This document shows positions 42,982 through 52,421 of a stretch of 64,000 nt of DNA, in pieces. The DNA is taken from positions 62,001-126,000 of the forward strand of contig CABQGK010000006.1 in NCBI GenBank assembly GCA_902463725.1, given 5' to 3'. Each line of letters begins with the position of its first letter. Within the stretch, counting starts at the first letter, position 1. Below the pieces are notes generated by a model that had not been told where the DNA came from, searched no databases, and saw only the letters and a program-made list of their open reading frames with translations. A program made the translations under genes and the position numbers. This stretch comes from an uncultured Sutterella sp. Lineage in GTDB: Bacteria; Pseudomonadota; Gammaproteobacteria; Burkholderiales; Burkholderiaceae_F.

Positions 42982-43476
42982 TTAAGAGAGATGACCGATG
43001 ATTTTTTGACCAGTGGTGCTTAAAGCCTCAAGTCGTGCTTGACGGCCCAACCCATCAACACGGAGCGATAAAACAATATCTGCCTCAGGTACAAAGGGTC
43101 GTGCTTTTTCAGTCCATTCAGTGATACAAATTTGCGCTCGTCCGAACAGATCACGCATCCCTGCTTCATCAAACTCATAAGGACTTTCAAATCGGTAGAA
43201 GTCGAAATGATTGAGGGTTGCTTCTAGCACAGGGTAGGTTTCCACGAGCGAGAAGGTCGGACTTTTGACTGGCCCTCTAAAACCCCAAGCTCTCAGCAGT
43301 GCTCGAGCAAAGGTGGTTTTGCCTGCGCCGAGGTCTCCATCAAATGTCAGCACGAGTCCGCTGTCAAACCAATCTGCGCGCGCAAGTTCAATAGCCTTTG
43401 CCAAGCGGGTGGCGAGCGCATCCGTGTCATCAGGGTGCGGCAGCGGGAAGGTAAGGGGAATGCTCGATTGTGTCAT
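42982..43476 (-). CDS. tsaE: tRNA threonylcarbamoyladenosine ATPase TsaE
   Basis: A P-loop ATPase that supports the TsaB-TsaD complex in t6A synthesis. Walker A GDLGAGKTT is at 47-55; SPTFSLVETY and NHFDFYRFESPYE follow as in the family. The ATG at 43476 gives 164 residues, close to E. coli (153). An ATG 16 codons earlier (43524) is also possible and neither has a clear ribosome site. It is 8 bp upstream of amiC. With Sua5 at 36 kb it covers two of the four t6A steps. Confidence 0.93.
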   Translation of the reverse strand: MTQSSIPLTFPLPHPDDTDALATRLAKAIELARADWFDSGLVLTFDGDLGAGKTTFARALLRAWGFRGPVKSPTFSLVETYPVLEATLNHFDFYRFESPYEFDEAGMRDLFGRAQICITEWTEKARPFVPEADIVLSLRVDGLGRQARLEALSTTGQKIIGHLS

Positions 43477-43688
43477 GGATGAAAGCGTAGACTCAACAGT
43501 CAAGAACGATTTCTCATTGTACATTTGGTAGAGTGCGCTAGCTTAGGCTACTAGGGTGGCTCCGAGCACGGGATAGAGAAAAGGTTTTTGGCAAAATGTA
43601 AATGAATGTATCCACTATTGCGCTGACCCAAATTTCTCTGCATAATTCATTGCTCAGGTTCTTGAGCAGTCAAGAACGAAAGTTTGGA

Positions 43689-43764
43689 GCCGGTGTAGCT
43701 CAGCTGGTAGAGCAGCGCATTCGTAATGCGAAGGTCGGGAGTTCAAATCTCTTCTCCGGCACCA
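43689..43764 (+). tRNA. tRNA-Thr(CGU)
   Basis: A 76-nt tRNA with encoded CCA. The D arm (GCTCAGCTGGTAGAGC), anticodon arm (GCGCATTCGTAATGCG, anticodon CGU) and variable loop are almost identical to E. coli tRNA-Thr(CGU). The T arm has the TTCAAAT loop and a stem with two G-U pairs. The acceptor stem has a U-U mismatch at its sixth pair. Threonine codon ACG. Confidence 0.95.
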
Positions 43765-43779
43765 TTCAGAATTCTCAGT

Positions 43780-43810
43780 GAAAGCCTCAAAAGGGCTTTC
43801 ATTTTTTTTT
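43780..43810 (+). terminator. intrinsic terminator of tRNA-Thr
   Basis: A 7-bp stem (43780-43786 with 43794-43800), 7-nt loop and nine T residues, 16 bp after the tRNA. Confidence 0.9.
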
Positions 43811-44450
43811 GCCAGTACGCTACGTGTGTCTTAAGCACGCTACACGGCATTCCTCTCACTCGCACCTTCCACGCTTTCTCGTCCGCTCACACAAAGGCTC
43901 TCTGCTTTATTGAATTCATTTAAACAACATTTATTGAGATACGAGTAAATAAGTTGTTTTCAAGTCTCATTCTGACTAGGCATTCGTAGATCGACAACGG
44001 GGCTCTGTACTCAAGGCGGTTGAGCGACAGAAACCCATAGAATCTTGTTTTTCAAGAAACTTTTTGTGAATCTCTGTTTAATTCGATTAAACAAATGACG
44101 AGTTACATTCAGTTTTTCTGTTCTGATTGATCTATGTTAAATAGTGTTGTTACAAACGATATTCATAAAAGTAATAACGAAAAAATACCTGAGTGTTCCG
44201 GTTTGGATTTTTATTAAGTCTTGATTTTATAGGTATTTCACGCGCATCTTGTGAAACCGTGATGTCGGAGACGTTCTAAAATCAGCAGTTTTTTAACCTC
44301 TCAAAAGAATCTACCTCATCTGGACAAGTGCTTCTCTAATGGATATCCATAAGGGCTATAACATTGGGATTAATTTATCCTGATAGCTGCTGGGTATGAG
44401 TACTCATGGACCCCCGCTCTGCTCAGTGATACATAACTAGGAGACAAAAC
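43811..44450. other. 640-bp A+T-rich upstream region of the molybdoenzyme operon
   Basis: No gene is seen. A+T-rich between about 43900 and 44350. An inverted repeat TTTCAC/GTGAAA (44236-44241, 44251-44256, 9-nt spacer) lies about 195 bp before the operon and is a candidate operator. The length suggests several regulator sites. No ModE-box copy is clear by eye. Confidence 0.45.
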
Positions 44451-47066
44451 ATGAAAGACACAGACAAGATGGGCGTCTCTTTGTCGCTCACCCGCCGTCA
44501 GATGCTTGGCACCGTTGGTGCGGCTGCTGGCGCGGCGACCGTGCTTTCTGCTGCACCTTGGGCAAGTGTCCAAGCCGAGGTGGACAAACTGAAAGAAGAA
44601 GGTTGGGAAGCGCACCCTTGCGCTTGCAATGTGTGCGGTGGCTACTGCGGACTTTTGGCGTTGCACAAGAAAGGAACGGCGGTTTCTCGTGAAACCGTCC
44701 GTATCATGCCGAACCCATCCCATCCGCAGCGCGGTTGCTGTGCGCGCGGTGCCGGGGCGATGTGGACGTGGGATCACCCCCTACGTTTGCGTAAGCCCAT
44801 GAAGCGTGTTGGAGAGCGTGGAGAAGGAAAATTTCAGGAAATTTCTTGGGATCAAGCGCTTACCGAAATTGCACAAAAGCTCAAAGAAATTGTGGAAAAA
44901 GATGGCGAACGCGCCGTGTCGATGACCACCCACAACTTCAAGGGTCAGCTTTCGTGGCTACAAGCAGGTATTGGAACGCCGAACCTAATCATGCATTCGT
45001 CGACCTGCAACTCCGCGTCGATCATGGGCCGTCGCTATGTGTTTGGTAAAGGCTTTGATGGCGCAGGTAAGCTCGAGCCTGACTATGAAAACTGTCATTT
45101 CCTGCTGCTGATTGGTCGTACGCTCAACTGTGCGATTGGTGTGCATAGTGTCGTGTCTCGTGCCCGTGCTGAAAAGGGGACGCGCGTGGTGTTTGTCGAT
45201 CCTCGTATGCCAGAAGGGGCGTTGACGGGGAGTCGTTGGATGCCGATTCGCCCTGGTACGGACGCCGCGTTGGTTCAGGGGCTCCTGAATGTGGCGATTG
45301 CCGATGGTTTGGCTGATTTCGAATTTTTGGCTAAATACACCAACGCGGGCTATCTTGTGAGCGCAGATCAGAAGCCTGTGACTGAGGCGATGCTCAAAAG
45401 CGGTGGTCGTGACAATTACTACGCGGTGCGCGATAGTGCCTCGGGTGAAATTCGCTTCCAAGGCATGAAGACCAATGATGCTGGGGAATTTGCGGGTTTT
45501 GATGAAGATCCCACAACCAAGGTAGATTTGAACTTTGCTGGCACGGTAACGGATGTCATGGGCAATCCGCTAGAGGTGCGGACTTGCTACTCAATCCTTG
45601 CTGAGCAGGTTTCGCAGTTTGCGCCAGAGAAGGTGTCTACGATTACGGGTATTCCTGCTGCAGAGATCGTGCAACTTGCGCATGACTTCTTCACGCAGGG
45701 TGGTGTGGCTGACGACGGTTGGTACTCTGCTCGTAATGGCAATGACTCTGAAGCCTATGCGTTGATCTGTCTGTTGAATGTCTTTGCGGGCAATTTGGAT
45801 CGTAAAGGTGGCTTCGTTGTCACGCAAGGCGCTGGCATGAAGGGCGTGAGTGCGAGTTTTGACTCTGGCAAGGGGCAGGGTAAGAGCCCGACGGGTAAGA
45901 CTTGGAAGGTTGAAGGCGGCGAAAAGAAAGCGCTTGACAAAGTACTCTATCCGGAAAGCTCTGGTACCTACTCAGCGATTTTTGATGCCATCCACACAGG
46001 TAAGCCCTATCCTGTGCGGGCGACCTTTATTACGGGTTCGACCATGTTCCACCGTGAGGCGAACTCGGATCGCTTGGCAAAGGCTCTCAAGGCGCTCGAT
46101 CTTGTCGTCGTGCAGGATATCCTCCCGCATGAAGTGATGGATTACGCAGACTATGTGTTGCCTTGCACGTTCTTCCTAGAGTGGCATGAATACGCTGGTG
46201 TCAAGTGGCACATTAATGGCAATGTCCAGTTCAATGACGCTGGTATCGATCCTCCGAAGGATTGTGATGCCCGTGAAGAAATTTGGCAGTTCTGCGAAAT
46301 TGTTCGCCGTGCTTGGCCAGAACGCGCAGCGGAGCGCTTGGGCTATGAAAAAGAGCTCAAGACTCGCGAAGAGTTCAAGCAGTGGTACTACGGCATGGTT
46401 GACAAGGCTTGGAAGAAATTCATTGATGAGCTGAACAGCAAGAAGCCCGGTGAGGGCGACCGTGTGCAGGCAGACATTGAAAAGCAAGGTTGGTCTTGCG
46501 TCAAGAAGAAGGCATTTGACGTCTATCCGTACAAGAAAGCGTTTGGCACGATGACGGGTAAGCCTGAATTGCTGTCCTTCTATGTGGCGACGAAGTACCA
46601 AGAAAAGGGCCTACACCCTGCGCCTCAGTACTTCATCCCAGAGGGTGCGTATACCTTGCCGAAGCCCAATAGCAACGAGTTCTACCTTGTCAGCGGTAAG
46701 GACAGTTCCTCGAGCTCTGGCGTGGCGATGTTCGCACGTCCGACTCGGTTCGTGGGCGATCGCTCTGTCTGGATGAACCCCGTCGATGGCGAACGCCTTG
46801 GTATTGCCAATGGGGACACCATCGAACTAGAAGGGCTCGATACGGGTGTGAAGGGGCAGGCTAAGGTCAAGCTTACCAATCGTGTGATGGCAGGCTGTCT
46901 CTTTGCGTTGGGCTTCTCTGGTGGCGTTCGAACCAAGACGCTCAAGGATCAGAGCTACAACTGGGTGCGAGAAGGGATTAACTCTCACTGGTTCTGCACT
47001 GGTTATCGTGAGCCCGTCGTCGGCAGCGTATCCAACAACACCTCCGTGCGTGTGAAACGAGTCTAA
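44451..47066 (+). CDS. Tat-exported molybdopterin oxidoreductase, catalytic subunit (CISM family)
   Basis: An 871-residue member of the complex iron-sulfur molybdoenzyme family (polysulfide, thiosulfate, tetrathionate or arsenate reductase relatives). A twin-arginine signal (LTRRQMLG, Arg15-Arg16) directs export of the folded protein. A [4Fe-4S] site follows at Cys59, Cys62, Cys66 and Cys96 or Cys97 (CNVCGGYC, GCCARGAG). A candidate Mo-ligand Cys186 lies in SSTCNSAS. Domains for both pterin guanine dinucleotides continue to the end (RPTRFVGDRSVWMNP, SHWFCTGYREP). It is first of a three-gene operon with a four-cluster ferredoxin-like protein and an NrfD-like anchor. The electron acceptor cannot be fixed from sequence; length is between PhsA/PsrA (about 760) and TtrA (about 1020), close to ArrA. 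Confidence 0.88.
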   Translation: MKDTDKMGVSLSLTRRQMLGTVGAAAGAATVLSAAPWASVQAEVDKLKEEGWEAHPCACNVCGGYCGLLALHKKGTAVSRETVRIMPNPSHPQRGCCARGAGAMWTWDHPLRLRKPMKRVGERGEGKFQEISWDQALTEIAQKLKEIVEKDGERAVSMTTHNFKGQLSWLQAGIGTPNLIMHSSTCNSASIMGRRYVFGKGFDGAGKLEPDYENCHFLLLIGRTLNCAIGVHSVVSRARAEKGTRVVFVDPRMPEGALTGSRWMPIRPGTDAALVQGLLNVAIADGLADFEFLAKYTNAGYLVSADQKPVTEAMLKSGGRDNYYAVRDSASGEIRFQGMKTNDAGEFAGFDEDPTTKVDLNFAGTVTDVMGNPLEVRTCYSILAEQVSQFAPEKVSTITGIPAAEIVQLAHDFFTQGGVADDGWYSARNGNDSEAYALICLLNVFAGNLDRKGGFVVTQGAGMKGVSASFDSGKGQGKSPTGKTWKVEGGEKKALDKVLYPESSGTYSAIFDAIHTGKPYPVRATFITGSTMFHREANSDRLAKALKALDLVVVQDILPHEVMDYADYVLPCTFFLEWHEYAGVKWHINGNVQFNDAGIDPPKDCDAREEIWQFCEIVRRAWPERAAERLGYEKELKTREEFKQWYYGMVDKAWKKFIDELNSKKPGEGDRVQADIEKQGWSCVKKKAFDVYPYKKAFGTMTGKPELLSFYVATKYQEKGLHPAPQYFIPEGAYTLPKPNSNEFYLVSGKDSSSSSGVAMFARPTRFVGDRSVWMNPVDGERLGIANGDTIELEGLDTGVKGQAKVKLTNRVMAGCLFALGFSGGVRTKTLKDQSYNWVREGINSHWFCTGYREPVVGSVSNNTSVRVKRV

Positions 47067-47078
47067 GGGGACAATGCC

Positions 47079-47663
47079 ATGAAAGGAAATCATAAGAAAC
47101 TGGCACACCTTTTTGATGTCACACAGTGCATCGGGTGTTCTGCTTGTATCGTCGCGTGCGCTGAAACCAACTATCCAGAAATGATGGAGCGCACTAATGA
47201 GGGATGGAATTGGCTCGCGGCCAATATCCGTAAGGTGACATTGGATCGTGCGCGTCGGCCCGTGCAACTACTCATTCAATGTCAGCAATGCGATGACGCG
47301 CCGTGCGTGGTGACGTGCCCGTTTGGCGCGAACTTCCACGACCCAGAAACGGGACAGGTGAAGACGGATCCAGGCCGTTGCATCGGATGTAGTTATTGCG
47401 TCGCATCGTGCCCGTACGACTGTCGTTGGACGCATCCAGACAGTGGGCTACCGATGAAGTGTATGGGTAAGGGGTGTGAAGCGCTCGTACGTGCAGGGCA
47501 AAGTCCTGCCTGTGTGGCGGTTTGCCCAGCTCAGGCACGTATGTTTGGTGACGTTAACGATCCGCAGAGCGAAATCTCCCGCAAGATCGCAACCTCCCGC
47601 ACGGAAAAACTCCTCCCCCATAAGGGCACGAAACCCAACTTCTTTGTGGTGGTAGCAAAATGA
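47079..47663 (+). CDS. four-cluster iron-sulfur electron transfer subunit
   Basis: A 194-residue ferredoxin-like subunit of the DmsB/PsrB/TtrB type. Sixteen cysteines form four [4Fe-4S] sites: CIGCSACIVAC (about 16-26), CQQCDDAPCVVTC, CIGCSYCVASC and the CMGKGC...CVAVC set. It lacks a signal peptide and is presumably co-exported with the Tat substrate. It lies 12 bp after the catalytic subunit gene and overlaps the membrane subunit gene by 4 bp (ATGA). Confidence 0.92.
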   Translation: MKGNHKKLAHLFDVTQCIGCSACIVACAETNYPEMMERTNEGWNWLAANIRKVTLDRARRPVQLLIQCQQCDDAPCVVTCPFGANFHDPETGQVKTDPGRCIGCSYCVASCPYDCRWTHPDSGLPMKCMGKGCEALVRAGQSPACVAVCPAQARMFGDVNDPQSEISRKIATSRTEKLLPHKGTKPNFFVVVAK

Positions 47664-48520
47664 CATACGAATTTGTAACGTTGACAAATCAGGTCGCCAC
47701 TGCACAGTGGGGCTGGACGATTGCACTTTTCCTTTGGTTTATTGGTCTAGCGGGTATGAGCCTTGTGCTCAACGTCTGGCTACGTTCCAAACTGGTGCTT
47801 CTCATTTCTGCGCTATCAGCTATTATCGGGACGCTGTTCGTGCTCTCGCACCTACATCGTTTGCTGAATCTGCCGATGGCTGCGATTAATGCGCTCCTTG
47901 ACTGGAAGTTCAATTTCACGAGTTGGATGTTCATCGGGATCTGCATTCTTGCCGTGCTTTGTGTGGTGACCGTCTTTGAATCGTGGCGGACTTGGTCGGG
48001 CCATAATGGCGCACTGGAGTGCAAATACTCGCTTTGGTTCAACGCGGTACTCGGTATTGGGGCGACGGCCTATTCTGGCTTCCTGCTTACGCAAGCGGTT
48101 GGTGTTCCCCTCTGGACTACCGCCTCTTTGCCGATCCTTTGGATTTTCTCGGGCTTAGCTTGTGCTGTGGGCCTTGTGGAAATTCTCGCCTCGACCAACC
48201 GACTCAGTCATGAGGGGCTTGGTTGGTTGCCAATGACTGCGAATCTTGTGCACGTGGGTGAAGCGATCGTTCTCTTTGCTTTCTTGCAAGTGGCGCTCGC
48301 AGGAACCCCTGGCGCAGTTGCCGGTGCTCACGACATGCTCAGCAACATGATGTTCTGGGCAGGAGCTGTTGGCCTTGGCATCGTAGTACCAGTTATCCTT
48401 GGCAATATCAAGGGCGGTGCTTCGCTCAAGCTCGTTGGTGGCGCAGCAGCCATTGTTGGTGCGCTTTGCCTTCGTGCTAGTGTGCTCTTTGCGGGTGCGT
48501 TTGACCCGGTGATCTTCTGA
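47660..48520 (+). CDS. NrfD/PsrC-like membrane anchor subunit
   Basis: A 286-residue inner-membrane protein with about eight hydrophobic helices, of the NrfD/PsrC/TtrC/DmsC group. It carries no heme-binding His pattern that I can be sure of; relatives pass electrons from menaquinol to the iron-sulfur subunit. It completes the operon. Its start overlaps the preceding stop by 4 bp. Similarity is strongest in hydrophobic pattern, so exact subfamily is uncertain. Confidence 0.85.
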   Translation: MTYEFVTLTNQVATAQWGWTIALFLWFIGLAGMSLVLNVWLRSKLVLLISALSAIIGTLFVLSHLHRLLNLPMAAINALLDWKFNFTSWMFIGICILAVLCVVTVFESWRTWSGHNGALECKYSLWFNAVLGIGATAYSGFLLTQAVGVPLWTTASLPILWIFSGLACAVGLVEILASTNRLSHEGLGWLPMTANLVHVGEAIVLFAFLQVALAGTPGAVAGAHDMLSNMMFWAGAVGLGIVVPVILGNIKGGASLKLVGGAAAIVGALCLRASVLFAGAFDPVIF

Positions 48521-48556
48521 GCATCGTCTCCTTGCTTCTGAAGCGCATCACCTGTT

Positions 48557-48593
48557 GACGAGACCCCTGGGTCGTGTATCCAGGGGTCTTGTC
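48557..48593 (+). terminator. hairpin after the molybdoenzyme operon
   Basis: A 14-bp stem (48557-48570 with 48580-48593, one G-U) with a 9-nt loop, 36 bp after the last gene. No T tract follows; a stable hairpin that may need Rho or simply protect the mRNA end. Confidence 0.6.
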
Positions 48594-48710
48594 GCAGTGG
48601 GATAGTCTGCTTGATGCAGTTTGTGATGGGAGCACATGAGAGCTTTTTTAGGTAAGTCCGAGTGTTAGAATGTCAGGCTTTTCAGCTTTGGTGAACCTTT
48701 AGGAGTTTTT

Positions 48711-49679
48711 GTGCCGAACTCAACTCATCAGCGAAAGCCTCTCGATACGAGAGCCATTCTGATTTGTGTCGTTCTCTGCTTCATCTGGGGGCTACAGCAA
48801 GTGGCGATCAAGGCCGCATCCACCGATGTCTCGCCACTATTACAGGTGGGTTTGCGTTGTGGTGTTTCGGGTGCTCTCCTTTATCTATGGAACCGTTTTG
48901 TCTCGCATGAGCGCAGCAACCCCTCTGTGCGTTGGCACCATGGATTGTTTGTTGGACTGGCCTTTGCTTGTGAGTTTCTCTTTGTTGCGGAAGGTTTGCG
49001 TTTTACGACAGCCTCTCACATGTCTGTGCTGCTCTATACAGCCCCTCTGTTTGCAGCCATCGGTCTTGCGCTACGATTGCCCGAGGAGCGTCTCTCGGCA
49101 CTGCAGTGGCTCGGGCTACTCTTAGCCTTTAGCGGTATCGGTATCGCATTTCTGCTACCTACCTTGTTGGCAGAGAGTGTCGCCCAAATGGACAATCCGC
49201 TCTGGTGGTTAGGTGATTTGCTTGGTCTAGCTTCAGGTATTTCTTGGGGCATTACGACGGTTTTATTGCGCACGAGCAGTATGAATGAGGCCTCCGCTTC
49301 GCAGATGCTGTACTGGCAGTTGGGGATAGGCTTTGTTGTGTTGAGCTCTGCGGCCTGCTTGAGTGGACAAACGCAGATCACGAACACGTCACTGGCTTGG
49401 GTCAGCATGCTCTTTCAATCGGTGGTGGTTTCCTTTGCGAGCTACCTTGTCTGGTGTGGGTTACTGCGCCAATACCTTGCCGCCCGTTTAGGCGTCATTG
49501 TCTTCATGTCGCCAATTTTCGGTGTTCTTCTATCGATTGCACTTTTGGGTGAGCATGTCGGTTTGCCATTTGTGACGGGCTCGCTTTGTGTGCTTGCTGG
49601 GTTGGTTGCCGTGCAGGGAGCTGGGCGTTTGCGGCAAGCGCTCTCTTGGCGACGCATAGGTAAGCATCGCCAAGGTTGA
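48711..49679 (+). CDS. DMT superfamily transporter (EamA)
   Basis: A 322-residue inner-membrane protein with ten predicted helices in two EamA repeats (about 13-145 and 165-305). The start is GTG at 48711 with AGGAG upstream. LCFIWGLQQVAIKAAS near the start and the second-repeat ARLGVIVFMSPIFGVLLSIALLGE are typical of RhaT/EamA exporters. Substrate unknown. It stands alone, convergent with the DUF748 gene. Confidence 0.87.
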   Translation: MPNSTHQRKPLDTRAILICVVLCFIWGLQQVAIKAASTDVSPLLQVGLRCGVSGALLYLWNRFVSHERSNPSVRWHHGLFVGLAFACEFLFVAEGLRFTTASHMSVLLYTAPLFAAIGLALRLPEERLSALQWLGLLLAFSGIGIAFLLPTLLAESVAQMDNPLWWLGDLLGLASGISWGITTVLLRTSSMNEASASQMLYWQLGIGFVVLSSAACLSGQTQITNTSLAWVSMLFQSVVVSFASYLVWCGLLRQYLAARLGVIVFMSPIFGVLLSIALLGEHVGLPFVTGSLCVLAGLVAVQGAGRLRQALSWRRIGKHRQG

Positions 49680-49739
49680 GTTGTTCAGCGAGTATTGGAA
49701 CGATAAGCTGCAGGGCCGCGCTTACATCATGCACAAAGC

Positions 49740-52235
49740 CTATTTTTTTAGGGCATTAGCAATTTTCTCGAAAATGATGCCCGTGACGGACTGAGCATCG
49801 AGCCCTTTGGCTGCAAAACGCCCATCTTGATAGGATACGTTTTCAAGAATGAGTTTGCGGCTGAAGGCTTGATCAACTTTTTCTAGTCTTTGCGCGGTCT
49901 TCTCGTGCCCCGTAGCTTTAGCTAGCAAGGTGACAATGCTCACTGCTTGCTGAGCCCGACGAGTTTCCTTGACTTGGGGCTGTTCGATTTCAATTCGTGA
50001 AATCCGCACATCAGGTTGAGCACCACTACGAGAAAAGTCGATACCCTTGAAGTAACCACTGCTCCAACCGCCGAGCAATGTGTTTCGCGGCGTTGTGAGG
50101 CTCAGTTCGGTGAGCATCATGTCGCCTTTGACGGCTGACTTTGTGACGCCTTCACGCTGCTGCAAACGGAGTTGCCCAAGTGCGGTAAGCGAGCCACTAC
50201 GAACCCCGAAGCCCGCCTCTCGGACAAAGAAGGAAGAGAGTTCTTTGAGTTGGACAGCCTCGAGCTTGAGATTGCTCTCAAATGAGTTATCGCGAGCGTC
50301 AAATGTGCCTTCTCCCGAGATCTTACCCTGTGCAAGGGTCGTGCTAAACGTCAAGGGTGACGGTGCAGTTGCTGCTGTGCCGAGAGCTTTTGCGCTTACG
50401 TTCAAAGGGGTAACACTAAAGGCGACCGTTGGTCGGGCACTTTGATCGGCATAGCGCACGGAGCCATTGACGAGTTGTAACTCATTGATGAGCCACCGCC
50501 AATTGTTCGAGGTTGATGTGCCTGTAGAGGAGGTTTCCTCTTTGCCTGATTCACTCCCAGCAGCATTACTTCGCTCAAGCAGTGGTGAAAACAGGCTATT
50601 GAGATTGAGACCACTACGGTAGACCGTCAGGGCGAGCGCAGGGGAATCCAGTCGTAAATTCTTGAGGGTGGCGCGACGTTGATCAAACGATACTTTATCG
50701 ATCAGAGCGTTTGCCTCTTTAAGCGCGAGAACCACATCACGCCCTTGTTTGATCGTGAACCCCGTAAGCGCGGCATTCCCACTGAGAGAGGGAACCCCGT
50801 CTTGGAGGACGATTTGTAGAGAGCTCGCGAGTGTGCCCGCCACAGATCCCCGCATCATCGTTTGGATGAAGGGGCTAGTTGGGGCAAAGTTGATTTGCCG
50901 AGCGTTCACGGCAATATCGCCACTCCAGTTTTGTGCGGTGAGTTTACCGTTTGCCGTGATTTCTCCGCCAAGCAACTTACTCGAGAACGCGAGCGTTGCT
51001 GGCTCTGAATTGGTCGCATTCGATAGTTCGGCGAGCGTTGCATTCACATCCGTAAGACTGATGGTGGGAAGTTTACGGATTGCAGGGTTAACAAAATCGA
51101 GTTGCGCTTTCCCTAGACGTAGTTCGCCGATGTGCCAATGCCAGTCTCCGAGGCTTGTATCGGCATTGGACGGCAACGATTGCACACTCTCTGAGCTTGC
51201 GCTAACAGAGTTAGATGTGTTGCTTAGAAGCACACTATCGGTAGGTACCGTCATGCGGACATTGTCGAGCGAAAAGCTTTCAATATCGGCATTGCGTTCG
51301 ATGACATCAAGTTGCTTTATTTTGAGTGCAGTGTTCCCTACGGTTAAGAAATTATCCGTACGGTTACCGTTGGTTTGTGTGGCAGCTAGGTTACGTAGTT
51401 GTGCCGTCCCATTAAGCAGAAGCTTGCCTGGATTGCCCCCTGTTGGGTTTCTAAAAATAAACGTCATATCGGTCGAGAGACGACCGTTTGTGAGTTTAAA
51501 GGCGGGGTTATTTAACGCTGGCACGAGCTTCGTGAACGATGTGACATCGAGATCTTTAATACGAAAGTTAAGGCGTGCTTCTAGGGTTGTGCCAAACGGT
51601 TTTGTTGAGCCGGTGGCGTAGATTGTACTGCCATTGAGATTAAACGAGAGCGAGGGCGTCACAAGACTTTCTTGCACACCGGGTAATGTACTGACGAAGG
51701 GCAGTGTCAGGTTGAAGTCCGTAATCGACTGGTCAAGCCCATTGGCTTTGTCAGTGAAATGCACCATGGCATTTTTGACGGCAATGTTGTAGAGCGCAAA
51801 GTCTGGCCAGCTTTTTGTCGTGCTCTTTGTTGGCGTGAGTACTGCGTCATCATTTTTCTCTGGGTGTAGCCAAGCACGGATGTCGGGATCAGAGAGGGGG
51901 ACTTCTGCTTTTAGCCCGTCAATCGTTACCTCGTCCAATACCGGCGAGAGGTGTCGAACGCTTTGTGAGGAGACGTCTAACCGTAGCAGAGGTACGCGCA
52001 GCAGGGGTAAGGCATCAGGCGTTATTGCAGCAATTTCTAGTCCTTGAATCTCCAGTAGCCACGTCCATGGGTTGAACGTGACATGGGTTATGCGGACTGT
52101 TCGGTTAAGCGAATGGCCAACTCCCCGCTCGAGAGATGTCTTCACGAGGTAGGGGACGGCGACGTAACCGCCAGCCGTGTAAAGCACCGCACCTAATGCT
52201 ACCGTGACGGCCGCCATATTGAAGATTCTTGCCAT
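49740..52235 (-). CDS. DUF748 / AsmA-like envelope protein
   Basis: An 831-residue protein with one N-terminal transmembrane helix (about 3-25) and a large periplasmic region of beta-rich repeats. GYVAVPYLVKTSLERGVGHSLNRTVRITHVTFNPWTWLLEIQGLEI is the DUF748/AsmA start. AsmA-like proteins form long grooved beta-structures that carry phospholipids between membranes in other species; that this one does so is inference. I chose the ATG at 52235 because AGGA lies 6 bases upstream; upstream in-frame Mets lack a ribosome site. It is in the longer size class. It lies downstream of lysP, separated by a terminator. Confidence 0.75.
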   Translation of the reverse strand: MARIFNMAAVTVALGAVLYTAGGYVAVPYLVKTSLERGVGHSLNRTVRITHVTFNPWTWLLEIQGLEIAAITPDALPLLRVPLLRLDVSSQSVRHLSPVLDEVTIDGLKAEVPLSDPDIRAWLHPEKNDDAVLTPTKSTTKSWPDFALYNIAVKNAMVHFTDKANGLDQSITDFNLTLPFVSTLPGVQESLVTPSLSFNLNGSTIYATGSTKPFGTTLEARLNFRIKDLDVTSFTKLVPALNNPAFKLTNGRLSTDMTFIFRNPTGGNPGKLLLNGTAQLRNLAATQTNGNRTDNFLTVGNTALKIKQLDVIERNADIESFSLDNVRMTVPTDSVLLSNTSNSVSASSESVQSLPSNADTSLGDWHWHIGELRLGKAQLDFVNPAIRKLPTISLTDVNATLAELSNATNSEPATLAFSSKLLGGEITANGKLTAQNWSGDIAVNARQINFAPTSPFIQTMMRGSVAGTLASSLQIVLQDGVPSLSGNAALTGFTIKQGRDVVLALKEANALIDKVSFDQRRATLKNLRLDSPALALTVYRSGLNLNSLFSPLLERSNAAGSESGKEETSSTGTSTSNNWRWLINELQLVNGSVRYADQSARPTVAFSVTPLNVSAKALGTAATAPSPLTFSTTLAQGKISGEGTFDARDNSFESNLKLEAVQLKELSSFFVREAGFGVRSGSLTALGQLRLQQREGVTKSAVKGDMMLTELSLTTPRNTLLGGWSSGYFKGIDFSRSGAQPDVRISRIEIEQPQVKETRRAQQAVSIVTLLAKATGHEKTAQRLEKVDQAFSRKLILENVSYQDGRFAAKGLDAQSVTGIIFEKIANALKK

Positions 52236-52354
52236 TGTCGTTCCTGCTGAAGAGCCCTTACGGAGTGATTCATTCATTTTGGCACATTTTTGGTACATCG
52301 GCGTTTACGCCAAGCGGCAACAGGGTTGCTGGCGCTTGGGGCGTGGGCGATGCG

Positions 52355-52397
52355 CCAAAACAAACGGGAGGGTGCTTTTGGAATCACACCACTCCCG
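52355..52397 (-). terminator. intrinsic terminator of lysP
   Basis: A 6-bp stem (52365-52370 with 52392-52397) extended by three more pairs past bulges, followed on the minus strand by TTTGTTTTGG, 25 bp after the lysP stop. Confidence 0.65.
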
Positions 52398-52421
52398 AAG
52401 AATGACCGAACTTGGCAGTGT

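Noticed and set aside
44451..48520. Naming the operon tetrathionate, thiosulfate or arsenate reductase
   Set aside because: Motifs visible by eye do not separate these families, so only the superfamily is given.
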